Source: Onchidella celtica (taxonomy: Eukaryota > Mollusca > Gastropoda > Systellommatophora > Onchidiidae). Taken from it: DNA of 64,000 nt. The translations under genes were made by a program, and so were the position numbers. Below the pieces are notes generated by a model. That model was not told the origin of the DNA. It ran no database searches and saw only the letters and a list, made by a program, of their open reading frames with translations. The stretch covers positions 43,112,187 through 43,176,186 of the forward strand of contig OZ007570.1 of the NCBI GenBank assembly GCA_963931925.1, read 5' to 3'. Of the stretch, positions 24,148-33,991 are shown in pieces; position 1 is the first letter of the stretch; each line of letters starts with the position of its first letter.

Positions 24148-24883
24148 TGTCACAAGTGGAGTGAGCGCGATTAAAAGGATTGCTGTAAAGTGGGTATAGA
24201 GTTGTAAGATTAACTCACGGGATAGTTGAGGCAGACAGTTAACTTGAAAGCGTGCAATAACACGAGAAAAGTGTTGGAGTTATTGAGGTAGCGTCTGGGT
24301 AATGAAAAGTCACTGCAAGCTCAGAAGTTCAAGAGAACAGACGTGTGAGAGGCAGTCGGGAGTTTGATGTATTCCAGTGAAGACTGGTGCCGGGTACAGG
24401 CTGTAAGCTGTAGCGGCCGTAACTGAAGTGACGGGGTCGGGCTGTGATGCCACCGTCAGGACCTAGAGGACATAGACAGAGCTGGGGATGTACGCCAGTA
24501 TCTGGGTGCCTCCGCCAAGGGTAGCTGTGGCGTAAGGCCGACAGGCAACACAGTATCCGTGGCAGTCTGATTCGGGGAATCGAGGCTGGCCATATTTATG
24601 AGATATATGTATTAAGATATTGTACTGCAAGGTAGTGCAGACATTGATGTTAGGCTGAGGCCAAAATTTCATATTTTAAAGAACTGAATATACTGTCGTT
24701 GAACTGGAAGTGGCATGAATGATTGAGGGGAACGAGTATTGTATGGTGTTTATTGGATTGTACTTATTAATGTTATAATAAATGTGTGAGCCTGCTTGAC
24801 TGTTTTGTTAATTGCTATACTTGTTTGTTTGTGATTGTTCGGCTGTCGTATTGAGGGCATCTCCCAATCTGGGATTTGTTACA
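24148..24883 (+). mobile_element. solo LTR of a related LTR family
   Basis: A 736-bp copy starts TGTCACAAGTGGAGTGAG and ends GGGATTTGTTACA, closely matching the ends of the LTRs at 14517 and 21828, but the middle differs. It is flanked by a 5-bp target duplication TTCAT (24143-24147 and 24884-24888), and there is no internal sequence or second LTR. This is the product expected from LTR-LTR recombination. An AATAAATGTGTGAG block near 24778 corresponds to the poly(A) region of the full elements. Confidence 0.9.
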
Positions 24884-24888
24884 TTCAT

Positions 24889-26440
24889 TTATTCACTTAC
24901 TTCACCGATTCCGCTTGTACCTGGCCCCTGCATCAGCATGAGGACCAGCTCAAGCTGTATGTATAATAATTATTTCTCGTATACTTTCTGTGGGCTCTTC
25001 TTCTATGGACCCTTCTTTCGTGTCTTCTTATACCCAGAAGTTGAGATGCACAACTATTTAAATTCGCAGGTGTTGGCTTCTGCATGTTACAGTGCAACGA
25101 TTCGAATATCTTTTATAGCACACTTAAATATTTTCACATTGTTTTAGTGATTTGAGTCATTAACGCCGCAGCCGTTCCAGTACCGGTATTTATCGTCCAG
25201 TTTGCAGAGGCCACCGATTAAACCACACCGGACATGATCTACATTATATACATCCAGTGGATACTCGAAACATTGTACCACCATTAAAAATTACTGAATT
25301 CTATTACATGCTAATTTTGTTCGAATCAGTTTGCCTTTGTGTGTCCTCTTTTAAACTCTCAGGCTGGGAGCACACATGCGACATGTTTGCTGTCTTGTCT
25401 TAGTTTCATGTTTCTGTTGACTGTGCAATGAGCCCGAATGTCCCATGTGTGCGGACTTCCATTCATTCCTCTATATTTCCAAAAATAGGACCCGACTACA
25501 ACGCTGCTGCAACTCGACAAAGTCATAAATGTGCGCCTACGCTAACTGACACAATCATAAATTCCGTTTTCAATGCTCAGGTCCTCACTTCTAGTATTTG
25601 TTGAACACGGCTTACATGAACTGTTTTGGGGGTTTCATAAAATTTTAATAAATTGTTTAGGCCAAACTCAATCACCAGATGGCATTCCATACACAGTTCT
25701 GGCCAACCATTAACAAAACACTGCCGCCTTCTAAGGCCATAGGCTGATTATTCCTGTAGCAGTTTTTATTGTTTTATTTCGATGTCAAAGTCCTCTTTCG
25801 TAAACGCATATTGAACAGAAGTATCTGCCTAATATCCAATATCATCATTATTTTGTTTCGTTTTGTCTCCATTTCCTTTGTTTGCGCCATTTATTCTTCT
25901 TCGTATCTTTTTATTCTTGCCAAAAAAGACCGGGTAACCGCTCTTGTTAGAGAGCTGCGCAATCCTTTCCTCTGATAGAGATTTCTTTAAATCAGATACT
26001 TGTCACTTGTAAAGCACAATGAGATTTATCTTCTGTGTTGCATCATGGGTCTGTAATGGTTATTTTGCGGAGAGTCTTATTAAATCTGAGGTTACCACGG
26101 AACTCGGATTGGAGTAACTGATATGCGGAGGTATTGTAGTCATGAAATGGATAGACATTGTCCAAACTCGTCCTCTTACCCCCATACACTTTGTGTGACT
26201 CGTGTGTTTAACATTTCTTTAGGAAAGTTCATTACCAGGCTTTTGTCCACTGTGTTTATAGTCTATAATATTCAAGAACTATTTGAGCTACTCTACTTTA
26301 TCGCTTCTTCTCTTCAAGCGCCTTGTGGTTGTTATTGCTCATGCTCAGTTATATTATGTTCATGATCGTGTTTCGTTTCAGCAATCATGTTCAAAGGTGT
26401 GTGCCTGATAGCCTCCCTTTCAATTCTATCTATCTCGCTT

Positions 26441-26443
<3 letters not shown>
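24889..26443. other. no gene seen
   Basis: A/T-rich sequence with short open frames on both strands and no domain or splice pattern that I recognise. Confidence 0.45.
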
Positions 26444-26492
<49 letters not shown>

Positions 26493-26546
26493 TCCCTCTC
26501 CCTCTCTCTCTCTCGCTCTCTCTCTTTCTCTCGCTCTCTCTCTCTC
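26444..26546. repeat. CT microsatellite
   Basis: A long CT run with CTCCCT and CTCGCT variants. It generates Ser/Leu peptides in open frames and is not coding. Confidence 0.9.
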
Positions 26547-26702
26547 ATGACAGTTTTTATCAGTTTACGTGTTAAACTTCACATCTGTTTCATGTGTGCA
26601 TGATTGTCTCAAGAGAAATTGTTTGCCATCGTGTTGCAGCGACTGGGCGTGTCTCTCTTTAGATTAGAAGTGTTTGTTTCTTGTCTATCGGCTTAACATG
26701 TA

Positions 26703-27309
26703 CTACTCACAAAAAGTTAAGAGTCACTTGCAATTCTAGGGTAACTTGGTTTAAACCTGTGGTAAAATAAAGCGCTATATGTAGGAGAAAACGAAATGTG
26801 CGAGATGAAACTGTATACGTATTTAACTCATCTGTACTTATTTTGTTCTGATCATTTCTTTTTGTGCGTGACCAGCAAAGCCCTCAAAATACATGAAATT
26901 CTTTTTTAAGCCCTCAAAATACATGAAATTCATGAAAAATGTACTGAAAAGCGCTGGTGCCCTTATTAGCCAAACCTTCATCTGAATAAGATGTGTAGGA
27001 AACGCATGCACGCCGTGAGTAGGGTCAAAACCGTTTATCACTCTTGGTTAGCACTAGAGCAGAAAGCGCTGCATTAAAGGGGCTATAAGTATAATTGGGG
27101 CTAAAAGAACCATGTCTTAAGGAAGACGTTTTTACACCAGTGAATTGTGGCAGGGCTTTGGGATGGCTCCAGGATGGCATTTCCGTCAGAGAAGTTTCCC
27201 GCCGGATGGAAGTAATACATTCCGTCATTCCACTGCTGTTGGCGCGATCTCAGATGACGGGCCGGCCCAGAGTCACAATCATCTAGCCCTTGTGACTTTT
27301 TGTGAGTAG
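26703..27309 (+). mobile_element. deleted Tc1/mariner-like transposon
   Basis: A 607-bp element with perfect 15-bp inverted ends (CTACTCACAAAAAGT and its complement), flanked by TA on both sides (26701-26702 and 27310-27311), the target duplication of Tc1/mariner elements. At about 27150-27285 on the plus strand it reads GRALGWLQDGISVREVSRRM and, a little later, GRPRVT. These are the paired helix-turn-helix motifs at the start of Tc1-type transposases. The catalytic part is missing, so this is an internal-deletion derivative that could only be moved in trans. A 26-bp direct duplication lies at about 26878-26931. Confidence 0.85.
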
Positions 27310-27311
27310 TA

Positions 27312-29804
27312 TAACAGGAAAGGCACTGATTCAGAAAGGAGAAGGCCGAACAAGTAGGCTAAGTCTTTTCATGCCCATTATCTTGGGTTGCTAACTTCAT
27401 GTCGAAATATCTCGAATAATCGGTGCATTTTCTTCCTCATTTTTTCATTTCAGTCCTGTTTCAATCATAATTTCAACCTTGCCAGAACCATTTATCGTTT
27501 AACAAAATGATAGCTCAAAGTTGCCATATAAAAAAAAAAAGCGTCTTAAGATGTGGCACCATACTCTATGACTCTCAAACAGCTACATATGCCTATTCAC
27601 GATGAACTTTCTCGTCCAGGCTTTCAATTAATTTAACATTTTTAAACATAGGACAGTCTATAATCAGACCTAATACGAAATAGAGGTGTAATTTACATCT
27701 TCTTGTAGTGTTTAAAGAAAGGCTGTGTATTCAACAAGATCGTGTGCGTCTTGTCAATGGTCTACTATTTGTGAAGAAGATCCTCACAGTCATAATCATG
27801 CCGTTCTTCTTGGTCTTTTTGGAGAGAAAAAAAAAAAAGTCCACAAAGAAAATATATTTTTAAGTATCAGGCTTGCATATGTAACGAAAGGTCACCACAG
27901 GTCGCTTTAAGTCAGTGGGTTGTTGTTGTTTTTTCTAGTCGCACGCCCCACTTCAATTCACCCCGTGCGCCTCACCTTGATCAGTAAAAGCTAGTATACA
28001 GGCCTATCCCTGCAATCCATTCCGGAGACCTACGCCCCACTCAAATATTGCCACGCCCCACCTTGAGAAATACTGCTGTAGAATTAGATGGTTGAGAACC
28101 TGTATAAGAAAGTCTTAGTTTTCCCTGACTTGTAAAAGGAGGTAGTTTTATTTTTTTTTCCAGTGAATGAAATTTTCGTGCTACTTAAAGCCATTTTTTG
28201 CAGTCTTGGGCATGAATAGACAATTTGGCTCCTGCCATCCTTCATCAGTAAAACTTATAGGCAGATCTCATTCCTTTGGGTAAGAGCAGTAAATGGCTGT
28301 TTTGAGACTTCTTACTTTCATATTTATTCTTTCTAACACTTCATATTTGTTTTAATCTATAGTTATCTTGTTTGTGTCATAGCTTTTCTGTTGTTGTTGT
28401 TTATATTATGCATTTATTTCTTTTCTTTTATAATTGCCTTCAAGTATATGTTGCCGATGCATTGTTCTTATTTATTCTGTTTCTTTTGTAACTCCTCTGT
28501 CAAAATATAATTGTAAAGGGTGAGAATAATAATAGTACGTATCTAATAGTACGGATTTTACTTGGTGGGTGTTGGGCTGAGGTTAGGGTTTTTAGGGCAC
28601 GTCACAGCATATTATTGTACTCTATACCGTTTGCAGACAGTACGGTAGCCTACAATTCAGATGTATTGTTTACAGTGGTGGTCCCCGTATGATTCCGAAA
28701 CGAGTTTCGCAAGAGATAAATCAAAACTGTAATGGTGACTCAGAAGAAATGAGATAAAACAAAAATGTCGTTAATGGTCAATTTTCTATGTTGTTGTTTT
28801 TTTTTTATGTAGCACGGTACCAGTTTTCTTTAATTTTGTTAATTTCCCAAGGGATCTAGAAAGGGCGAAGGGCCTCTTCATAGACAGTAGTTTGTAACAA
28901 AACCCTATTCTGTTTTAAGATCGGAAACTTGGCCCACTGAGATAAGTGCCGTAAAAAAACTATGGGGCTGGGCAGAGAACTTGCAGCTGACTGCGGACTT
29001 CACAGGAAACTGTTTTTATGAGTCGATAATTTTCATCCGTTCGGTGCACAATGTTGTTTTTTTTTTTTTCTTATGTTCAGTCTGTACTTAACCTGTTCAG
29101 TTATGCATTCATTAGTGTGACTGTTAGCTTGTCAGTCCTATGAAAGAAAAACTTAAAACTATAATACGCCAGTATCCGACTGTAATCACCTTTTCACTGA
29201 CAGCCTGAAATAGGTTATGCCACTTTACCAGCCAAATAACACAGCAAATCTAGCAATGTGCGTGTGTGGTATCTAAAGATGGCTTAGAGCAGAGGAGATA
29301 GCCATAGAAGTAGCGATAAAACTACTTCCTTCCCCGGGTTCACATCTTTTTGGGGGCCAATTCGAGACAAAGCCGTACAAATGTCCCAAACTGTTAGTAA
29401 TAAACCCGATTAAATGGTCATGTTGGCAAAAAACTGTATCGAGTTAGATCTTACAAATGACTGATATCCCAGAACCTTTGCCAGTAAGATCTCTTCTTCT
29501 TATCTCGCAAGAAGGATGCCCTTGTCTGTTGTTTCATGGAACTGCACATTACAGTTAGCACGCACGGTCTTTTAATTGATTACACAAGCTTTAACAATAG
29601 ATGTATCCTCATGCCAAAACTTACTTCTCAGAGTGTGCTTCAACACTTTAATTTTGTCTCGGTCACTCTTTCCTCACGATCCGACTGATGCTGTTCTGTT
29701 GCTTCTCAATTCGTATTGTCCGAGATTTGCAATATTCTTACAGTGGCTTTTTTTTTTTTACATTTTTTCTTTAAATTATTACTCATTTTAATATCTCATT
29801 TCAG
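27312..29804. other. no gene seen; possible MITE fragment
   Basis: About 2.5 kb with no supportable gene. A patch at about 27930-28075 has CGCCCCAC motifs and ends in CTTGAGAAATACTGCTGTAG, which resembles one end of a hAT-type MITE, but I could not pair it with a clean opposite end. Poly-T runs occur near 28797 and 29053. The promoter and a probable 5' untranslated exon of temptin-like gene 2 should lie in the right part, but I cannot place them. Confidence 0.4.
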
Positions 29805-29809
29805 CCATC
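29771..29809 (+). promoter_or_regulatory. likely splice acceptor in the temptin 2 5' UTR
   Basis: A long T-rich tract ends in CTCATTTCAG (AG at 29803-29804), and five bases later comes the ATG. It matches the arrangement in temptin-like gene 1 and implies a conserved intron in the 5' untranslated region. Confidence 0.65.
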
Positions 29810-31592
29810 ATGTTCACAGTTTTGTTGCTCCTAACGTCTATGTCAATTATATCGGCCCATCGTTCTTATCAACGCTTGATACCAAATGGTGATCAAGTGC
29901 CAAATCCTTGTGCCTTTAATGCGTGGGAAGGTGTTGGTCACTTTGCAAGTAAAGGTGGTGGAGCTTTGAATCCGTTTGGCCAGGTTGGTTCTCAGTAAAA
30001 GAGAGGGGCTGGAGAGGGGAAGAGAGAGAGGGCGGGGAGTCACTCTGTCTGTTTATTTTTTTTTTCTGTTTGATAGTGAGTTGGTATGTTTGTGGGCCGA
30101 TCACTTGCTGGGACTAGCCTACTCTTTAGTGAGTTCGGTGCTCAGCCCGCCTAATGTTATTCCCAATGATCAGCCTGTCCGCTGGTGTGTCTTTTATCGT
30201 ATATTATATGTGTTATTGTGTGTCCCGTGCGCCTAAAGATCTGAAATTGGCCTCCGCCGGCCGTTTGGTTGTTGTTCTGTGTTTGCCGGCTCGTTTATTG
30301 GTCTCGTTGTTTGAATAGTAAGCTTAGGTCTATGGACCCTTTTCACTTCCGCGTTTCGGTTGTTTGCGGGGAGCCGCACGGCATCGAAAAGCACCGTGTA
30401 GGCAAAAACCTCAACTTGCCTTAGTGATGGCATCTGAATATGTGCACAGTCTAAGCAAAGATGCATTTTTATGCCAGAACCAGCACGTAACGGGTTTGTA
30501 CAGTTGGGTGCCCAACAAGAGGATAGCATGGTTCGACCGTTGTCCATCGCTTCCGCCCTACAAGTGAGGCACGCCGCCATTTTTTTTGCAAATCACGTGA
30601 TATGGAGGACGCTAAATGAAAAGGGTCCATAAGTCCGTGTCCTTGTGAAAAGATTGCATGTCTGTCTGTCCATCTACTTACCTGTCCACCCACTTATGTG
30701 TCCATCCATTTACTTGTCCGTCCACTTACTGTCCATCCCTCTACCGCCAGTTCGCCCACCATCCATTTAATGATTCTCTGTTCTTCCATGTATCTTTCTA
30801 TTTTTTGAGCATCCATAGAGACATTTCTCTAGTGATGTACGGCTGATGAACTATATAATTTGATACTTACATCTTGCAATAGACGCAATTCTCAATCTCT
30901 GCTCGGCTTTACAGGACTTTGCGGCTGCTTCTCACCAGTGGACGAGAGAACTGTGTCAGAAGGACTCTGATTTAGATGGAATGACAAATGGAGAAGAACT
31001 TGGTGACGCCCACTGTCACTTTACAACTGCACATCCCAGTCATGTGACCAATCCCCGTGGTCATCCAGGTAAAGTATAAAAACGTGAATCTCATGTATAT
31101 ACTATGTTACATGAAAACGAATTTAATTTTCTTTTCTTAACAACAGCAGCATGTTAATGACAACTTGGGAGACGACCAGCAAGATAAGAAATATTACTGT
31201 AATTTTGATTATTGTAAGACTGACATACTCTAGTCTCACTGCACTTCCATTTCCATAACACAAGCAATGTTTTCATGCCCACATAATATGCTGGTGCGGG
31301 TGGCAGTAAGTAATACTCGATTGACAGGAAATTCCTTCAAATTATGCAGTCGCTCAGGATTCACTGTGTATTCATGGTTCACTGCGTACCTGGGATGTCA
31401 TCGTGCAATTACAGTGTACCTATTTGCAAGATTTATATTCATGGAAATACAATATACATACGTATTATGCTACATTCAAAATTAATAATAGCCTCTTGCA
31501 ATATTATTTTGTTTCTGACTACAGGTATCTGTGAGCCTATCGGAAGTCAAGCCTGCGCCTGGCAAAATTTCGATTGTTCAACCTCATTTTAA
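29810..31592 (+). CDS. temptin-like secreted protein 2 (three coding exons)
   Basis: Coding exons are 29810-29983, 30915-31068 and 31525-31592, giving 131 residues. Donors are CAG|GTTGGT and CAG|GTAAAG, and both acceptors end in AG. The first two exons are exactly as long as in gene 1 (174 and 154 nt), with the same phases 0 and 1. Residues 1-16 are a signal peptide (MFTVLLLLTSMSIISA); the mature chain starts HRSYQRLIPNG and has GVGHFAS, LNPFGQ, DFAAASHQW and GEELGDAHC. The six mature cysteines fall at 34, 72, 92, 112, 120 and 127, identical to gene 1. The calcium-loop-like segment keeps Asp at 75, 77 and 79. The protein should be secreted and, by family, may act as a chemical attractant or other extracellular signal; the function here is inferred. 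It is a tandem paralogue of gene 1 on the same strand. I see no disabling change. Confidence 0.88.
30331..30631. mobile_element. MITE with THAP-like coding fragment, in temptin 2 intron 1
   Basis: A 301-bp unit with perfect 15-bp inverted ends (TATGGACCCTTTTCA and its complement). On the minus strand it holds a short frame that starts MAACLTCRAE and contains SCWAPNCTNPLRAGSG, which resembles the first zinc-binding segment of a THAP domain. It may be the promoter and first-exon remnant of a THAP-bearing DNA transposon. I could not see a clear target duplication. Confidence 0.6.
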
Positions 31593-31830
31593 TGGGTAAA
31601 GTTAGATTTAATACTGTCAACAGATGACATCCCAGCAGTTTATAAACATTTGTTGCAGACTTTGAATTGTTCATAGATAGTTTATAGGTATCCAATTCGG
31701 TCCCAATGGGACTTTAGAGCCACCACACACATGAGAATTGGACAGCTGGAATCATTTTTACGCTGAGAAATGTCTCTGGATTTAGTGGTGAAAAGGCATT
31801 TACTCATGTCGCGAAAAAAAAAAAAAAGTA

Positions 31831-31836
31831 AATAAA
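31831..31836 (+). promoter_or_regulatory. possible poly(A) signal of temptin 2
   Basis: The first clean AATAAA downstream of temptin-like gene 2, 239 nt after its stop codon and just after an A-run. Confidence 0.4.
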
Positions 31837-32267
31837 TGAATAGGAAAATTGTGCTCACACGTTACTTCCATATATAACACCAGCTTTCTGACATGATTTC
31901 GTATCTTCTGGAAGTCTGCAATAGTGTTGTGTACCCTATTATTTGATTAGGCGAAAATACTTCTCTGCAAGAATGGTGACGCCGTCGTATTCAAAATTTT
32001 ATCATTTTCAGTGTTTTGCTGTTTTTGTGTTGTTAAATTGTTTTTGTCGTTGTTGTTGTTGTTGTTGTTTTTTGTGGTTGTTCAGATCTAAAAAGGTAAA
32101 GAAACTGACAGAATTTGATGGAACGAATCATGTGATGGACGAGGTACACCCTTCACTCTCAGTATCAGTTGCAAACTGGGGGAAGGAAATGGGACCACAG
32201 ATATAGATATCTTACACTGAATGGGACGAACAGTACACAAGAAAGAAAAAAATTTCAAAACTTGCTT

Positions 32268-32296
32268 TCGCTCTCTCTCACACACACACACACACA

Positions 32297-32387
<91 letters not shown>
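32268..32387. repeat. CA/CT compound microsatellite
   Basis: A CA run at about 32280-32299 is followed by an almost pure CT run to 32387. A GTT triplet run lies further left at about 32043-32071. No coding meaning. Confidence 0.9.
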
Positions 32388-32389
<2 letters not shown>

Positions 32390-32918
32390 ATTCTTTCAGT
32401 TTCAGGATCGCACATTAATACTACCCATTAAAAAGTTGACGACAGGTAGGCAGTTTTAGAAGGCAAGAAAACCACATACTGCGAGCACTATTAATTTTTC
32501 TCTTGTTCTAAGTTTATCTCGGCAGACATAGAAGACTTGAGGTTTTCCACTGCAGTATCGAAACCATGATTGATAGCTTCTGAAAACTAAACAGTGCGTT
32601 TCTACTATGTCACTGACAATGACTGGTACCGTTTACAATATATTCTGGGAACGGGGATCCCTAAGGAACTTCACTAAATAAAATTATTAATATTACCCCG
32701 CCTCCTTCGATCCTGGTGGTGCTCTTGGTGGGTAGGACTCAATATGCACAGATCTAATTCTTGCTGAGTTTGCCAATTAAAATTCCGCCACATACGCTTA
32801 TTTCTGAACCTAATTCTCTGTGACGAGGCCATTGAGGTCACGAACTCTTATCTTATTGTATCTGGGGCTGACAAAAGGCAACAAAATAAGCTGGAACCAT
32901 AGACTATGGAGATGGGCA

Positions 32919-33131
32919 ACTGGTCTTGCCCACAGCATCCGCTCCGCTCCGTTATTTTTACGGAAAATGGCGGCATGGCGTATGAAAAAGTAAGACACTC
33001 TTTGCCTCTAGAGCGGCCTGGAGCAGAACGGAACGGGTGCTGTGAACAAGTATACAGAGGCAAAGAGTGTTTACTTTTTCATATGTTATTTTTTGTAAAA
33101 GTGCGGAGCGGATACTGTGGACAAGACCAGT
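32919..33131. repeat. fold-back MITE, 213 bp
   Basis: Nearly the whole unit is an imperfect palindrome. The outer arms start ACTGGTCTTGCCCACAG and end CTGTGGACAAGACCAGT. The inner arms carry AAGACACTCTTTGCCTCT against AGAGGCAAAGAGTGTTTAC. It would fold into one long hairpin. The flanks gave no clear target duplication. Confidence 0.8.
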
Positions 33132-33275
33132 AGACGGGACAGTGTCTTCATCCCGACTAGAAAATATTAAACAGCGCACACACCAGCTCGGGTGTTCGGG
33201 GCAATGCCTGTTACGCAATGCATGAAAAGAGTGCTGAATCTTATTATTAAAAAATAGCAGCGGGAAAAATTCATT

Positions 33276-33991
33276 TTGGTGCAATTTTGACCCCTTTTTT
33301 TTGCTCGACGCTTCAGCCTAAATGAGAGTTTCAAAAATTATAAAATTCATTTTCTTAAGTGTCAACTATTCCATGCCAATCGCTTTTGTATCGACCGAGT
33401 GTGTTGATTCAAGTTTCAGGTACTTTTAAATAAAAAGTTGTAAAAATGTGAAACACACTGATTTTTGTTTTGGCTCCCTGTTGTAAGCCCATCGCACCGG
33501 AAACGATATTAATAATACCCGTCCACTTCCGTGCGCACAATTTCACTATCAGAAATGTGTGGGTGGTGCTCTGGAACGCATGGAAGGCTTTGTAGGCCAA
33601 AAAGAAAGAGCGAGATAGAATGGTGGGTCGCGGGTTTATCCCGGATAATGCCGGAAACCTCATCTAGTTATGTTATCATTAAAAAAAAATAGTGGTAGGT
33701 AAATTCATTGTGGTGCAATTTTGACCCTTTCTGTGCTCGAAGCTACAGCCTAAATGACATGTTTCAAAAATTATAAAATTCATTTTCTTAAATATCAACT
33801 AATCCAACCCAATCGCTTTTGTATCGACCGGTTGTGTTGATTCAAGTTTCAGATATTTTTAAATAAAAGGTTGTAAAAATGTACAATACAATGATCTTTG
33901 TTTTTGCTCCCTGCAGTAATCTAGTATGCCCATTGCACCGGAAACGATGTATAAATTTTTAATACGCGTTCAATTCCGTGCCCACAGTTTC
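33276..33991 (-). repeat. tandem pair of dispersed repeat, about 430 bp period
   Basis: A block starting GGTGCAATTTTGACCC occurs at about 33276-33545 and again at about 33710-33991. The first copy continues through about 33664 into a segment ending TTTATCCCGGATAATGCC. In the second copy the corresponding segment lies at about 36669-36810, on the far side of the LINE, so the LINE split the second unit. A fragment also occurs at about 39941-40010. Confidence 0.75.
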
